NCBI RefSeq assembly: GCF_000285535.1
Contig: NZ_HE610986.1
Location: 337,760 to 401,759 of the forward strand
Origin: Bacillus timonensis
GTDB taxonomy: Bacteria; Bacillota; Bacilli; Bacillales; Bacillaceae_L
Length of the DNA: 64,000 nt
Direction: 5' to 3'
The position numbers and the translations under genes are program-made. The notes beneath the pieces were generated by a model that saw only the letters and a list, made by a program, of their open reading frames with translations, was not told the DNA's origin and did no database searches. Below are positions 23,680-32,621 of this stretch, one piece after another (position 1 is the stretch's first letter; the number at the start of each line of letters is the position of its first letter).

Positions 23680-24156
23680 ATGGCAAGTGTGTATGATTTT
23701 GAAGTGAAAATGGCAAATGGAGAAATGAAGTCGTTGAAGGATTATGAGGGGATGCCACTATTAATTGTAAATACAGCAAGTAAATGTGGATTCACCCCTC
23801 AATTTAAGGGATTACAGGAGCTTTATGAAAAATATCAAAAAGATGGACTCGTTGTGCTTGGGTTCCCATGTGCACAATTCGGGAATCAGGAATTCGAAAA
23901 AATTGAAGAGACCACCTCTTTTTGTGAGCTTAATTATGGGGTGACGTTCCCGATCTTTGGAAAAATTGAGGTAAATGGTGAAAATGCTGACCCGCTGTTT
24001 CAATTTTTAAAGGACGAGCAAAAAGGAGTATTATCAAAAGCGATTAAATGGAACTTCACAAAATTTTTAGTAGACCGTAATGGTCAGGTTGTGGAACGCT
24101 ACGCTCCACAAACGGAGCCTGCTAAAATGGAGGAAGACATTCAAAAGGTGTTATAG
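23680..24156 (+). CDS. glutathione peroxidase (Cys type)
   Basis: A 158-residue thiol peroxidase. Catalytic Cys36 lies in [11 protein letters not shown], Gln70 in [10 protein letters not shown] (usual FPCNQFGxQE, with Ala for Asn), and Trp/Asn in [14 protein letters not shown], completing the Cys-Gln-Trp-Asn site. Bacillus relatives reduce peroxides with thioredoxin rather than glutathione. GGGAGTGGG precedes the ATG at 23680; three in-frame codons upstream are rejected. A long hairpin follows. Confidence 0.92.
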   Translation: MASVYDFEVKMANGEMKSLKDYEGMPLLIVNTASKCGFTPQFKGLQELYEKYQKDGLVVLGFPCAQFGNQEFEKIEETTSFCELNYGVTFPIFGKIEVNGENADPLFQFLKDEQKGVLSKAIKWNFTKFLVDRNGQVVERYAPQTEPAKMEEDIQKVL

Positions 24157-24168
24157 ATAATATAGTAA

Positions 24169-24206
24169 GAGCATGTTTTGAAAAAATAATTGTTCAAAAC
24201 ATGCTC
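24169..24206. terminator. long hairpin between gpx and the sugar isomerase gene
   Basis: A 14-bp perfect stem GAGCATGTTTTGAA / TTCAAAACATGCTC between convergent genes; no good T run on the plus side, so its use as terminator is inferred. Confidence 0.6.
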
Positions 24207-24223
24207 CTACTCTTTCCAACAAA

Positions 24224-24985
24224 TTAAAGGAAGAATTGTTTCAATGTTTCAACGTCCTGCTTAAATTGAGTTACATCTTCGTCTTTTACAAATTCTAATA
24301 AATAAGAACGTTCCACTGGTGATAATGATTCAATATGGTTTATATAGGATTTCCATTCATTCTTACCATCTTCAAGTGAATAGCGTCTGAAATTTTCATC
24401 CCATTGAAACACATGAATGTTTGTAAGCCATGGTTGTAAGAGTTCAATGCTCTTTAACCTATCTTCCTTTGTTATTCCCGTAGCTGGTTGCCAGTATAAA
24501 AATACATTCGGTTCATTAATTGCTTCCATTAGTAATTTTGAGCTCTCTGGTGTATCTGTATATGTCCAACGATGATATTCCAGATGGAGCGACATCTCAT
24601 ATTCTCTTGCAATTCGAGCGGATTCCTTCACATCTTTTACAATTCGATTAAAATCTTCTTCATTTATTTTTCCAACTTCTTTTGAACGATCCATCACACC
24701 AGCCCAAATTCGAATGGATGTGGTACCTAGACTTTGAGCCGTTTGAATAATGGGAAGAATGGACTCGTTATCCCCAGCACGATAGTAGGACCCATAAGAA
24801 GAGACTTCCAAACCAGCATTTCTTGTTAATTCTCCAACCTTTGTTGCATAGGCTAAGTCACCAGGTGGAACGTGCACATCTCCACCCCACTCAATCACTT
24901 GAAGACCAGCCTCAGAAGCTATTTTAATAATATCCTCCGGGTTCTTCTTTCTAAACGTTACCGAACAAAGTCCTGTTTTCACCAC
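24224..24985 (-). CDS. sugar phosphate isomerase/epimerase (TIM barrel)
   Basis: A 253-residue AP-endonuclease-2-type TIM barrel: TGLCSVTFRKKNPEDIIKIA at the start, EWGGDVHVPPGD, VSSYGSYYRAG, SIRIWAG, LHLEYHRWTYTDT with the metal-binding Glu and His, and WQPATG. Enzymes of this fold isomerise or epimerise sugars and inositols. GGAGGT lies six to nine bases before the GTG codons at 24985 and 24982. The dehydrogenase gene ends 14 bases upstream on the same strand, which suggests a small sugar-acid pathway. Confidence 0.85.
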   Translation of the reverse strand: MVKTGLCSVTFRKKNPEDIIKIASEAGLQVIEWGGDVHVPPGDLAYATKVGELTRNAGLEVSSYGSYYRAGDNESILPIIQTAQSLGTTSIRIWAGVMDRSKEVGKINEEDFNRIVKDVKESARIAREYEMSLHLEYHRWTYTDTPESSKLLMEAINEPNVFLYWQPATGITKEDRLKSIELLQPWLTNIHVFQWDENFRRYSLEDGKNEWKSYINHIESLSPVERSYLLEFVKDEDVTQFKQDVETLKQFFL

Positions 24986-24999
24986 GGAAACCACCTCCA

Positions 25000-25998
25000 C
25001 TATGCCATATTTTTATATAATTGCTCGGTTATTTCGTATTGCAAAGCCTCACCAGCGGTGTATCGTTTCACTTCTTCTAACATAAACGCGCCCAATCGAG
25101 CTCTTTCCGAACCTGCACTACCTGCAATATGAGGTGTTAACATAACATTGGGTAGAGTATACAGCAATGAATCTTCCGTAGGTGGTTCTGGAAATGTGAC
25201 ATCTAAAAGCGCCATAATATCTGAACGGTCTTGTAGAACCTCTATCATTTCATTTTCTCGAACAATTTCGCCTCTGGCCGTATTAATAAATGTTGCGTTT
25301 TCCTTCATGGAGCGGAAATGGTCCCCTGTTATCATCCCCTTTGTACTAGGTAAGAGTGGGGTATGTAAAGAAACCACATCTGATAACTTAAAAATATCTT
25401 CTAAAGAACAAAGCTTAACATGTAAATGACTAGCTTCTTCTTCCCCAACAAATGGGTCATAAGCCAAAACTTCAATGTCGAAATGATGCAAGAGGTCGAC
25501 CACTTTACGTCCAACTTGACTTAAGGAAATAATCCCAACAGTAGATTGATAGATACCAATCATTGGTTGAAAAACGCCATTAGTATAGGTTTTTTCCTGT
25601 TTAAGTTGTCTAGATAATTTCCAACCATTTTTTAAGGAGAATAAAATTTCACTTATGGTGAATTCCGCTACAGGAATGGCATTAGCCGTATTAGCGGTTG
25701 TTACTTTTATTCCCCTTCTCCATACTTCATCTGTCAATAATGTTTTCATCGTTCCAGCAGCGTAAAAAATTGCTTTTAGATTAGGTGTCTTGTCTAAAAA
25801 GGATTGATTGAATACGGGAGCACCCCATCCTGAAAATATAACCTCTACTTCCTTTAATAAATCAGGTTGATTTTGATAATTATCCGTTGTTAAAGGTTCA
25901 CCCATGATATCAACATATTGTGATATTTCCTGTTGTACTTTCGGTGTGTATACCTTTTCAAAAAGATGTTCATTCATAATAAAAAGACCTTTTTTCAT
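25000..25998 (-). CDS. D-isomer-specific 2-hydroxyacid dehydrogenase
   Basis: A 332-residue NAD-dependent dehydrogenase with catalytic Arg (FINTARGEIVRE), Glu (TFPEPPTEDSLL) and His (LTPHIAGSAGS). It should interconvert a 2-keto acid and a D-2-hydroxyacid. The dinucleotide loop reads TVGIISLSQVGRKV, with Ser-Leu-Ser where most members have Gly-Leu-Gly, an unusual change at the pyrophosphate-binding turn. Start at ATG 25998, ten bases from GGAGG. First gene of a two-gene operon with the isomerase. Confidence 0.87.
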   Translation of the reverse strand: MKKGLFIMNEHLFEKVYTPKVQQEISQYVDIMGEPLTTDNYQNQPDLLKEVEVIFSGWGAPVFNQSFLDKTPNLKAIFYAAGTMKTLLTDEVWRRGIKVTTANTANAIPVAEFTISEILFSLKNGWKLSRQLKQEKTYTNGVFQPMIGIYQSTVGIISLSQVGRKVVDLLHHFDIEVLAYDPFVGEEEASHLHVKLCSLEDIFKLSDVVSLHTPLLPSTKGMITGDHFRSMKENATFINTARGEIVRENEMIEVLQDRSDIMALLDVTFPEPPTEDSLLYTLPNVMLTPHIAGSAGSERARLGAFMLEEVKRYTAGEALQYEITEQLYKNMA

Positions 25999-26166
25999 CT
26001 CATTCACGCCTCCAAATGATGTTTAGTAGTAAATTTTTTATTTTTTCGTTGTCTTTTTTTCTACCCTAGCTATCTTTTATTATAGCAAGTACTACGGTAA
26101 AAATGGCCTCCACAAACAATCCCTTTTCTGCTATGTTTAATCTATTAAAAAGAACGAGGTATGACT

Positions 26167-26598
26167 ATGAAACAATCAGTCGTTATTAAGGCACCTATTA
26201 CAGCTGTATTTGAAACGATTGCAAAGGCAAATTTGCGGGAAAAGTGGTTCCCGAATGTCACTTCTATTCGTTATTCTAACCCCAGTGATGACATGAAAAC
26301 GGGAGCATCCTTTCAATTGATGGCCGAAGAAGGAAAAGAGAAAGTTTTGTTAAATGGCAGGAATAAGGACTTCATCCAACCCTCGGTCTTTGCGTTCGAG
26401 CTTGAATCACAGACCTATCGTATGGCTTTTTCGTACCACTTGCAGCAACAGGGCGAACTTACGGTTGTTGAGCAAGAGTTTGAAACCAAGTATTATCGAA
26501 CCGTTATGAATGTGATTGATAAACTATTTAAAAGCTCGACAAAACAAACTGGAGAATTGGTATTAACTAGTTTAAAGGTTTTTTGTGAGGCTAGATAA
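26167..26598 (+). CDS. SRPBCC family protein
   Basis: A 143-residue helix-grip-fold protein: KQSVVIKAPITAVFETIAKA at the start and the strand-rich middle FAFELESQTYRMAFSYHLQQ. The C-terminal helix (VMNVIDKLFKSSTKQTGELV) closes the ligand cavity in this family. Ligand unknown. The ATG at 26167 lies seven bases from GAGG. Divergent from the dehydrogenase operon and upstream of the histidine kinase gene by about 170 bp. Confidence 0.78.
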   Translation: MKQSVVIKAPITAVFETIAKANLREKWFPNVTSIRYSNPSDDMKTGASFQLMAEEGKEKVLLNGRNKDFIQPSVFAFELESQTYRMAFSYHLQQQGELTVVEQEFETKYYRTVMNVIDKLFKSSTKQTGELVLTSLKVFCEAR

Positions 26599-26765
26599 TA
26601 GGTGACAGGTAGCATTGCTATGAACATCGATACAAGGACTAATTTCTTAAATGCGATAGGGCATTAAAAAAGAAGCTCTCTTATTAAAGAAAAATGCCCG
26701 ATAAGGAAAAAGTTTAGAAAGCGATATTTATTGTAATGGTTTGTTAGAAGGAGATTAATGATGAA

Positions 26766-28427
26766 ATGAAATATACAGGTAGAATAATAATGATATTGAT
26801 TTATGTCGTTGTAACAGCCGCTTTTAAAACTTTTGATTATGTTGAATTGGGGTACGTACCTATATTCGAATACATCATTTCCGCAATAATGGTTTATCCC
26901 GTATGGTGGACTGGTTTACAGTATGATAAAGCTAAATATTACGCTCAGGTAGCGCAGAAAAAAGATATGGAATTAAACGAACTTTTTAACAATGTAGATG
27001 CTGCAATTTACTCATTTGATTTCCTTTCTAAAAAATTGATGGTTTCATCAAAAATTAGTGATGTTTATGGGTATTCACCTAATGAATTTAAAGAAAACAT
27101 CATGTTCTGGAAAGAAGTCGTTATCAAGGAAGATATGGATATTGTAAACAAAGTAGAGCAGGAGTTAAAAAAAGGAGAAGAATGCATTGCAGAGTACCGG
27201 ATACTATTACCGAATGGTCAAATAAAGTGGATTCAAAAACGCATTACACCTATTTTTGACTCTGACGGAACTCTTATAAAGATAAATGGAATTGATATCG
27301 ATATCGATCAACGTAAAAAAGTAGAAAAATTACTTACTCATAGCCAGGAACAGAATCGAATACTATTAGAAAAACGTCTTAAGGAAAGCGAACAACGCTT
27401 CGAGTCATTATTTGTACATAATTCTGACCCCATTTTTACATTTAATTTAGACGGGAAATTAATAGAGGCAAATCCAGCTGCAGAGAATATACTTGGTTAT
27501 ACGATTACAGAGCTCCAACAAAAGGAGTGGGATTCTATTATCCTTCCTGAAGACCTAGATTTATACAGTGAGCACTTTACGCGTGTTAGCCAAGGAGAAT
27601 GGAAGGAATCTACCCTATCAATGATTCATAAAGATGGTAGTAACAGAGTAATTGAGTTAAAAATGATACCTATAATAATTGATTTTCAATGTATTGGAAT
27701 ATATCAAATTACAAAGGATATCACTGAGTCTATATTAGCAGAGGAAAGGATAAGAAGGTCAGATAAGCTAGCGGCTGTTGGTCTATTAGCCGCCGGAGTG
27801 GCTCATGAGATTCGAAATCCATTAACAACTCTTAAAGGTTTTGTTCAATTTCTTTCATCAGATATTGATAAACATTATACAGATATTTTGTTATCGGAAA
27901 TAGATCGAATTAACCTGATAGTGAGTGAATTCCTAATTCTTTCAAAGCCGCAAGGAATAAAGTATGAATCACAAAATATAAAACTTATCCTAAATAATAT
28001 CACGTCAATTCTTGAAACCCAGGCCACATTAAAAGGTATACAACTTATTTCAGAATATGATTTAAATATACCGTTCATTAATTGTGAGCAAAATCAGTTA
28101 AAACAAGTTTTTATTAATCTTATTAAAAATGCGATTGAGGCTATGCCAAATGGTGGGGAGATTATTGTAAAGGCTAAGAAAATCAATAACAAGATGGTAA
28201 GTATTCAAATTATAGATCAAGGAGTGGGGATAGAAGAGGAGAGAATCCCAAAACTAGGAGAACCCTTTTATACAACGAAAGAAAATGGAACTGGTTTAGG
28301 TTTAATGGTTTGTTTTAGAATCATTGAACAGCACGGTGGAATGATGAACATTTCTAGTCAGTTAAATAAAGGCACTACAGTTGAAGTATGCATACCTATT
28401 GGTTTTACACCTCCATCTCAAAATTAA
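26766..28427 (+). CDS. PAS-domain sensor histidine kinase
   Basis: A 553-residue membrane-linked kinase. Two hydrophobic segments (residues about 5-20 and 33-50) are followed by two PAS domains (about 70-185 with its PAC end, and 210-330), a HisKA domain with phosphoacceptor His347 (GVAHEIRNPLTTLKGF), and an HATPase domain with N box NLIKNAIEAMP, G1 DQGVGI and G2 GTGLGLMV. The layout matches sporulation-type orphan kinases (KinA/KinE group). No response regulator is adjacent, consistent with phosphorelay kinases. An MMK-stop mini-ORF overlaps the start. Confidence 0.9.
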   Translation: MKYTGRIIMILIYVVVTAAFKTFDYVELGYVPIFEYIISAIMVYPVWWTGLQYDKAKYYAQVAQKKDMELNELFNNVDAAIYSFDFLSKKLMVSSKISDVYGYSPNEFKENIMFWKEVVIKEDMDIVNKVEQELKKGEECIAEYRILLPNGQIKWIQKRITPIFDSDGTLIKINGIDIDIDQRKKVEKLLTHSQEQNRILLEKRLKESEQRFESLFVHNSDPIFTFNLDGKLIEANPAAENILGYTITELQQKEWDSIILPEDLDLYSEHFTRVSQGEWKESTLSMIHKDGSNRVIELKMIPIIIDFQCIGIYQITKDITESILAEERIRRSDKLAAVGLLAAGVAHEIRNPLTTLKGFVQFLSSDIDKHYTDILLSEIDRINLIVSEFLILSKPQGIKYESQNIKLILNNITSILETQATLKGIQLISEYDLNIPFINCEQNQLKQVFINLIKNAIEAMPNGGEIIVKAKKINNKMVSIQIIDQGVGIEEERIPKLGEPFYTTKENGTGLGLMVCFRIIEQHGGMMNISSQLNKGTTVEVCIPIGFTPPSQN

Positions 28428-28446
28428 GAGATACTTCATTGAAAGA

Positions 28447-28479
28447 AAAAACTATGGATTCAATAACCATAGTTTTTTT
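28447..28479 (+). terminator. histidine kinase gene terminator
   Basis: Perfect 11-bp stem AAAAACTATGG / CCATAGTTTTT followed by further T residues. Confidence 0.88.
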
Positions 28480-28543
28480 CAGCCACTTTTTTAATCAGTC
28501 TGAGAAATTGTTTTTTCAACTACCCTTCCTTCCATAAACTGTT

Positions 28544-28930
28544 TTAAATATTGCTAAAAATGTGGCCCTCATTCTCTAATACAACTTTTGCTTTTTCAAT
28601 TGAGTGGTTTTTAACAAGTAGGTAATCAGTATTAAAAGTTGAAATAGCAAAGATACTGATTTTATTTTCGGCTAATGGATTTGCTAATGTTGATAATATT
28701 CCAGTTAAGCTAAAATCTAAAACTCCTTCTACTTTTATACACATCCAATCGTTTTCAACATCCTTAAATGCTTCATTCATCGGTAAACATTCGGTTGGAC
28801 ACACAATTGACAGTTCTTCATCCGTTCGTGTAATAGAAGATACATCTGCATTTAATGCCCATGATGGTATTTTTTCAGTTGAAGATAATTTCACAACGGA
28901 ATAATTTGAATCTACTATTTTTAATTTCAT
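28544..28930 (-). CDS. ACT domain protein
   Basis: A 128-residue protein made of two ACT-like halves: KLKIVDSNYSVVKLSSTEKI with WALNADVSSITRTDEELSIV, then WMCIKVEGVLDFSLTGILST and ENKISIFAISTFNTDYLLVK. ACT domains bind amino acids or other small regulators; the 'FAISTFNTDYLLV' strand marks the stand-alone two-ACT family. GAGTGATGAGAT stands upstream of the ATG. Monocistronic. Confidence 0.87.
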   Translation of the reverse strand: MKLKIVDSNYSVVKLSSTEKIPSWALNADVSSITRTDEELSIVCPTECLPMNEAFKDVENDWMCIKVEGVLDFSLTGILSTLANPLAENKISIFAISTFNTDYLLVKNHSIEKAKVVLENEGHIFSNI

Positions 28931-28998
28931 ATCTCATCACTCCTTTAAAGTAGTTATTATATCATTTATTCCTCAAACCCTTGTATCACTAATTTCCT

Positions 28999-29607
28999 CT
29001 ATACAATTTTATTAGAATGTGCTTTATATGCTTTAAAAGAAAGGGTGATGGAAATAAGTAATGTACAAAAAAGGATCGTTAAAAATCCAGTTAAGATGAG
29101 ATGCTCTGGAAGTAGCACACAAAATAACATGAGTAATCCTCCAATTATCAAAGGGAAAGAAAAAGGACGTATGACAATGTTCCATATATGATGGGATGAT
29201 GTAGTAAGGTCTGAGGATGAATGCAGATCTATTCTGAATCTAGGAAGTGTATTTGCTGTGGTGATAAGGGCAATACCGACGCTTAACGGAACCAACAGGA
29301 TTACATTAAACTCAATACCTGTTACGGTTAAAATGAGTCCTATGTGAAGGATGGTTAAGATGAGTGATAATGCTAAAAATATATTTTCCATTCCTTTTTT
29401 ATAACGTAAGTAAGACTCTTTTGATTTCATCATTTTAGGGAGTATGAGCAGGTTGCTATTTACAATAATCATCGTAAGAGGAATACTAAATAACAACACT
29501 TCTGGTGGACCAAAACTCGTAGCTTCTAGAGAATTTCTTGTCATAACATAAAAACTCAAACCAAAAGAAAACAAAATTAAAATACCGATACAGTTTTTCT
29601 TTATCAT
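28999..29607 (-). CDS. SdpI-like integral membrane protein
   Basis: A 202-residue protein with about six membrane helices in three hairpins. The loop ANTLPRFRIDLHSSSDLTTS resembles the 'GN-LPR-x-G-R-TPWTL' signature of SdpI, the immunity and signalling protein of the SdpC toxin system, but is divergent. It overlaps the SdpR-like gene by four bases (ATGA) with AAAGGAGG upstream, matching the sdpR-sdpI pair. A toxin gene (sdpC) is not visible nearby. Alternative: an unrelated membrane protein with a borrowed regulator. Confidence 0.7.
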   Translation of the reverse strand: MIKKNCIGILILFSFGLSFYVMTRNSLEATSFGPPEVLLFSIPLTMIIVNSNLLILPKMMKSKESYLRYKKGMENIFLALSLILTILHIGLILTVTGIEFNVILLVPLSVGIALITTANTLPRFRIDLHSSSDLTTSSHHIWNIVIRPFSFPLIIGGLLMLFCVLLPEHLILTGFLTILFCTLLISITLSFKAYKAHSNKIV

Positions 29608-29885
29608 ACATTCTCCTCCTTTGTATTCGAATGGAACTGAATGATCCATTTAAGGACTTCTTGAAATACAGTTGAATTTAACGAATAGTAAACGTACTGC
29701 CCCCTTTTTACCGCAAATACTAAATCAGCACTTTTTAATACTGATAAGTGTTGGGATATACCTGCTTTACTCATTTCAAAATGTTGAGCAATTTCTCCAG
29801 CCGTCAAATCTCCATTTCGTAAAAGGTCTAAAATCTTCCTTCTATTTTCATCAGATAAAGCTTTAAATAGTTCATTGATGGCCAA
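29604..29885 (-). CDS. SdpR-like ArsR family repressor
   Basis: A 93-residue winged helix repressor closely resembling SdpR of B. subtilis: ELFKALSDENRRKILDLLRN, then GEIAQHFEMSKAGISQHLSV with the recognition helix, and a beta wing VKRGQYVYYSLNSTV. SdpR binds its own operon and is sequestered at the membrane by SdpI when toxin is present; that role is known of the relative, not shown here. TTG start with GGAGG upstream. The palindromic operator lies 24 bases upstream. Confidence 0.88.
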   Translation of the reverse strand: MAINELFKALSDENRRKILDLLRNGDLTAGEIAQHFEMSKAGISQHLSVLKSADLVFAVKRGQYVYYSLNSTVFQEVLKWIIQFHSNTKEENV

Positions 29886-29908
29886 CTAAAATACCTCCAT
29901 CATAATAT

Positions 29909-29936
29909 TTAAGTAATTACTTAATTACTTAAATTA
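29909..29936 (-). promoter_or_regulatory. candidate SdpR-type operator
   Basis: A perfect 16-bp palindrome TTAAGTAATTACTTAA followed in register by a third half-site TTACTTAA, just upstream of the sdpR-like gene; ArsR-type proteins bind such inverted repeats. Confidence 0.65.
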
Positions 29937-29983
29937 TACAACTCTGGATACAATTGTCAATATGCAGGATTTTTTCCTGCCAT

Positions 29984-30775
29984 TTAACGATTTTCAGCAC
30001 CAATGATTGACGTAATAATATGCAAAGAGTCCCACTCACCTTCTGATACAAAAGTAATCGGGTATTTTTTTCGGAATATCTTTTGATCAATTTCTTCTAC
30101 GGAGAGTCCATTTTGCTCAAGATGTTTCACTTCACCACAAAGATTTTCTAGATACTCTAATTTTCGTTTCATCCTCCCTTTTCCGTCTTGTATGTATCCA
30201 GCATGACAACAAAACATTGAGCCAAAATCGTGGGTGAGAACAGTTCGGATGGAATCTATGATTTGAGGAATCGATTCGGATTTCATGATGACCTTTGTTT
30301 TTGGTGATACAAACAAATCACCTGAAAACAATGTTCCTGTGTCATCATCCAAAAGAGCAATATGGTCATCTGCATGGCCTGGAGTATGCATTACTTTCCA
30401 CTGCCTTTTCCTAGATTGAATTCTATCTGAAATAGGGAGTGGGGCAAATTCCTTTCGTATACCCCAAATTTCTCTGCGATATTTTGGATAAGGTGCTAGC
30501 TGTGAACATATGTCGATACCAAGCGGCGATAGATAAATTGGAATATTTAGGTTTTCTTGAATCCATGGAGCTGTGCCACTGTGGTCTTCATGACTATGTG
30601 TTAATGCAACTACATCAAATGATGCTTCTTTTAAATATGAGATAATTTTAGCTTCAAATTTTTGAGCTCCTGTATCAACAAGCATTCCATCCGTTACAAA
30701 GAAAAACAAATTAGGCAGATTCGGAACCTCTATTTCAACACAAGTAACATGTTCTCTTTCATATACTTCGAACAA
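29984..30775 (-). CDS. MBL fold metallo-hydrolase
   Basis: A 263-residue metallo-beta-lactamase-fold hydrolase: VDTGAQKF, zinc motif LTHSHEDHSGTAPW (HxHxDH), a later GHADDHIALLDDDTGTLFSG and a final CCHAGY. The layout is that of small glyoxalase-II-like or quorum-lactonase-like hydrolases; substrate unknown. TTG start, with AGGAG about 11 bases upstream. The stop lies shortly before the sdpR promoter region. Confidence 0.87.
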   Translation of the reverse strand: MFEVYEREHVTCVEIEVPNLPNLFFFVTDGMLVDTGAQKFEAKIISYLKEASFDVVALTHSHEDHSGTAPWIQENLNIPIYLSPLGIDICSQLAPYPKYRREIWGIRKEFAPLPISDRIQSRKRQWKVMHTPGHADDHIALLDDDTGTLFSGDLFVSPKTKVIMKSESIPQIIDSIRTVLTHDFGSMFCCHAGYIQDGKGRMKRKLEYLENLCGEVKHLEQNGLSVEEIDQKIFRKKYPITFVSEGEWDSLHIITSIIGAENR

Positions 30776-30841
30776 TTTGACTCACACTCCTAATTTTGTG
30801 GCTACAACTTCCTCGTCTGCTTGTTACATTCAACAAAAAAA

Positions 30842-30870
30842 GGTGCGAATCCTGCTTGGATACTCACACC
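30842..30870 (-). terminator. terminator with conserved CCTGCTTGG loop (copy 1)
   Basis: GGTGcGAATCC ... GGATACTCACACC around the CTGCTT loop; on the minus strand it ends in TTTTTTTG. It lies 19 bases after the stop of the 42-residue gene. Shares about 45 bases, including the 5' flank TGTTACATTCAACAAAAAA, with copy 2 at 33653. Confidence 0.75.
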
Positions 30871-30888
30871 TCTTAGATATATATACTA

Positions 30889-31017
30889 TCACTCACTGTT
30901 TTGTGTCATGTTAAAAAAATTGCCTTCATCGTTTTTTGTTGACTTTTTCTTATGATTTTCTTTTCCCATTTTTCCATCTGATTCATAACTTAATTTTTGT
31001 GATGTTTTCTTATTCAT
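30889..31017 (-). CDS. small basic hypothetical protein
   Basis: A 42-residue hydrophilic protein rich in Lys and Asn: it begins MNKKTSQKLSYESDGKMGKE and ends FFNMTQNSE. No helix-forming core or membrane segment is visible; small spore-associated proteins look like this, but I have no motif for it. AAAGGGG at good distance precedes the ATG, and a terminator follows, so it is probably expressed. Confidence 0.6.
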   Translation of the reverse strand: MNKKTSQKLSYESDGKMGKENHKKKSTKNDEGNFFNMTQNSE

Positions 31018-31067
31018 TATTACATCCCCTTTCTCGGCTAGTTTTCCCATTATCTTTTTAAATAAAA

Positions 31068-31098
31068 AGGTACTTCTCCTTTTAAAAGAAAAGTACCT
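31068..31098 (-). terminator. TerC gene terminator
   Basis: Stem AGGTACTT / AAGTACCT with an inner extension TTTT/AAAA; on the minus strand it is followed by TTTTTATTT, twelve bases past the TerC stop. Confidence 0.8.
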
Positions 31099-31109
31099 GT
31101 TACATCTTT

Positions 31110-31886
31110 CTATGAAGCTTTATCTTTAGGTCGTTGCTTATTACTTGGTGCAAACCAACCAATTAGAGCAATCGCAACTAATACCCCGTAGAAAATAATT
31201 GTCCAAAGTGTACTATGAGGAAAATCGTGATCTAAGATACCGATATCCTCGTGTGCTAGTGTAATGACAGCAAGTTTGACGCCGACCCATGCTACAATAG
31301 CATATGCTGTGGTTTCGAGTGCTGGTCTTTTTTCAAGTAATTGAACAAACCAGGTCGCTGCAAATTTGATTAAGATTAATCCAGCAATACCCCCAAGAAC
31401 AACCACAATAAATTGTCCTCCATCCATGCCACCGAAATCGCCTAATGGGGAATCTGGAAGTCCAAGTGCTAGTGCAACCGCAGCTAAAATTGAATCGATT
31501 GCAAAAGCAAGGTCAGCTAATGCAATTTTTCCAACTGTAGGCCAGAACCCTTTACCAGCGGATTCTTTTTTATCATCCTCATGAATATCCTTATTGTTTT
31601 TTCCGAACTTTGCCTGGAAGACATGCTTTAACCCTAGGTATAGGAGATAAAGTGCTCCAATCGCCTGTATTTGCCATACGTTAGCGATAAACGATATCGC
31701 AAAAAGGGCAACAAAACGGAAAACAAAAGCCATTAATATTCCGTAATTTATCGCTTTCTTTTTCTGATCCTCTGGTAAATGTCTGGCTATGACTGCAAGT
31801 ACAAGGGCATTATCGGCTGATAGCAATCCTTCTAGGCCGATCAATATTAATAATGCCCATGCGTATTCTAGCCAAATTGTCTCCAT
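31110..31886 (-). CDS. TerC family integral membrane protein
   Basis: A 258-residue TerC protein with seven to nine membrane helices. The family motif GLEGLLSADNALVLAVIARH lies near the start, followed by ALADLAFAIDSILAAVALAL with its conserved Asp; paired acidic residues are thought to bind metal. Bacillus relatives act in manganese export and metallation of secreted proteins. No yybP-ykoY riboswitch is obvious in the 139 bp upstream. Monocistronic with its own terminator. Confidence 0.9.
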   Translation of the reverse strand: METIWLEYAWALLILIGLEGLLSADNALVLAVIARHLPEDQKKKAINYGILMAFVFRFVALFAISFIANVWQIQAIGALYLLYLGLKHVFQAKFGKNNKDIHEDDKKESAGKGFWPTVGKIALADLAFAIDSILAAVALALGLPDSPLGDFGGMDGGQFIVVVLGGIAGLILIKFAATWFVQLLEKRPALETTAYAIVAWVGVKLAVITLAHEDIGILDHDFPHSTLWTIIFYGVLVAIALIGWFAPSNKQRPKDKAS

Positions 31887-32025
31887 TCATGTCGCTCCTA
31901 ACATTTTCAAGAATGTCTTACAAAAACACATTAACATTAGAATTTCCCATTGAAAAACAGCTATTCTTTTCTGGTAGAAGTAACACACCACCATTAATTT
32001 ACATATTTGATTGGTTTAGAAAAAA

Positions 32026-32547
32026 TTAATACACAATATAATTTCCACCATCTTTAAAGAAATCCACAATCCAAATAATTCCCATGAATACAATCCAAAT
32101 GAGGAGTGGAATGGCTAGACTTTTGAAAGCATGGATCCATTTGTATCGATCCTTTCTTTTAAGTAAATAGCGGTCTGTTACAAAATACAAGATGGCTGCG
32201 CTGAGACTGACCCATTTAAGAATAGAACCGAACAGTAAATGAAAGACTGCTGAAATAGTCGGTTTGAATTTGTTCATTTTATTTCTCGAAATTAGTCTGG
32301 ATAAAAAGTCGCTTAAGATTGATGTTATCGTTCCGTAGACAAAGATAACCGGAAAACTGTAGATGAGGTAAAAAGGCACAGATGTTGTAAACCTCCATAA
32401 ATAGTCCTTTATAGAATTTATTTCATTTCCAAATGGACTCGGAACAAATAACCCAAGTAAAACTGCAAAAAGGGCGCCTGAAATGGATGCTGATATTATT
32501 TTTCTAGGTACTATGTGATTTATTTTTTCGATAAGCGTCACGGTCAT
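32026..32547 (-). CDS. hypothetical membrane protein
   Basis: A protein of about 173 residues with four predicted membrane helices, including IISASISGALFAVLLGLFVP, FYLIYSFPVIFVYGTITSIL and PLLIWIVFMGIIWIVDFF. No family recognised. The GGGGGG ribosome binding site touches the ATG at 32547; the GTG at 32541 is seven bases away and may be the real start. No neighbour gives a functional hint. Confidence 0.65.
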   Translation of the reverse strand: MTVTLIEKINHIVPRKIISASISGALFAVLLGLFVPSPFGNEINSIKDYLWRFTTSVPFYLIYSFPVIFVYGTITSILSDFLSRLISRNKMNKFKPTISAVFHLLFGSILKWVSLSAAILYFVTDRYLLKRKDRYKWIHAFKSLAIPLLIWIVFMGIIWIVDFFKDGGNYIVY

Positions 32548-32621
32548 TCCCCCCAATCAAGTACACCTTGCTTTAAAATTCTATTTACATTTACGCATAG
32601 AATTGGAAGAAGTTTCAGTTT

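Noticed and set aside
31887-32025. yybP-ykoY manganese riboswitch upstream of the TerC gene
   Set aside because: The 139-bp leader lacks the recognisable conserved motifs and an expression-platform hairpin.
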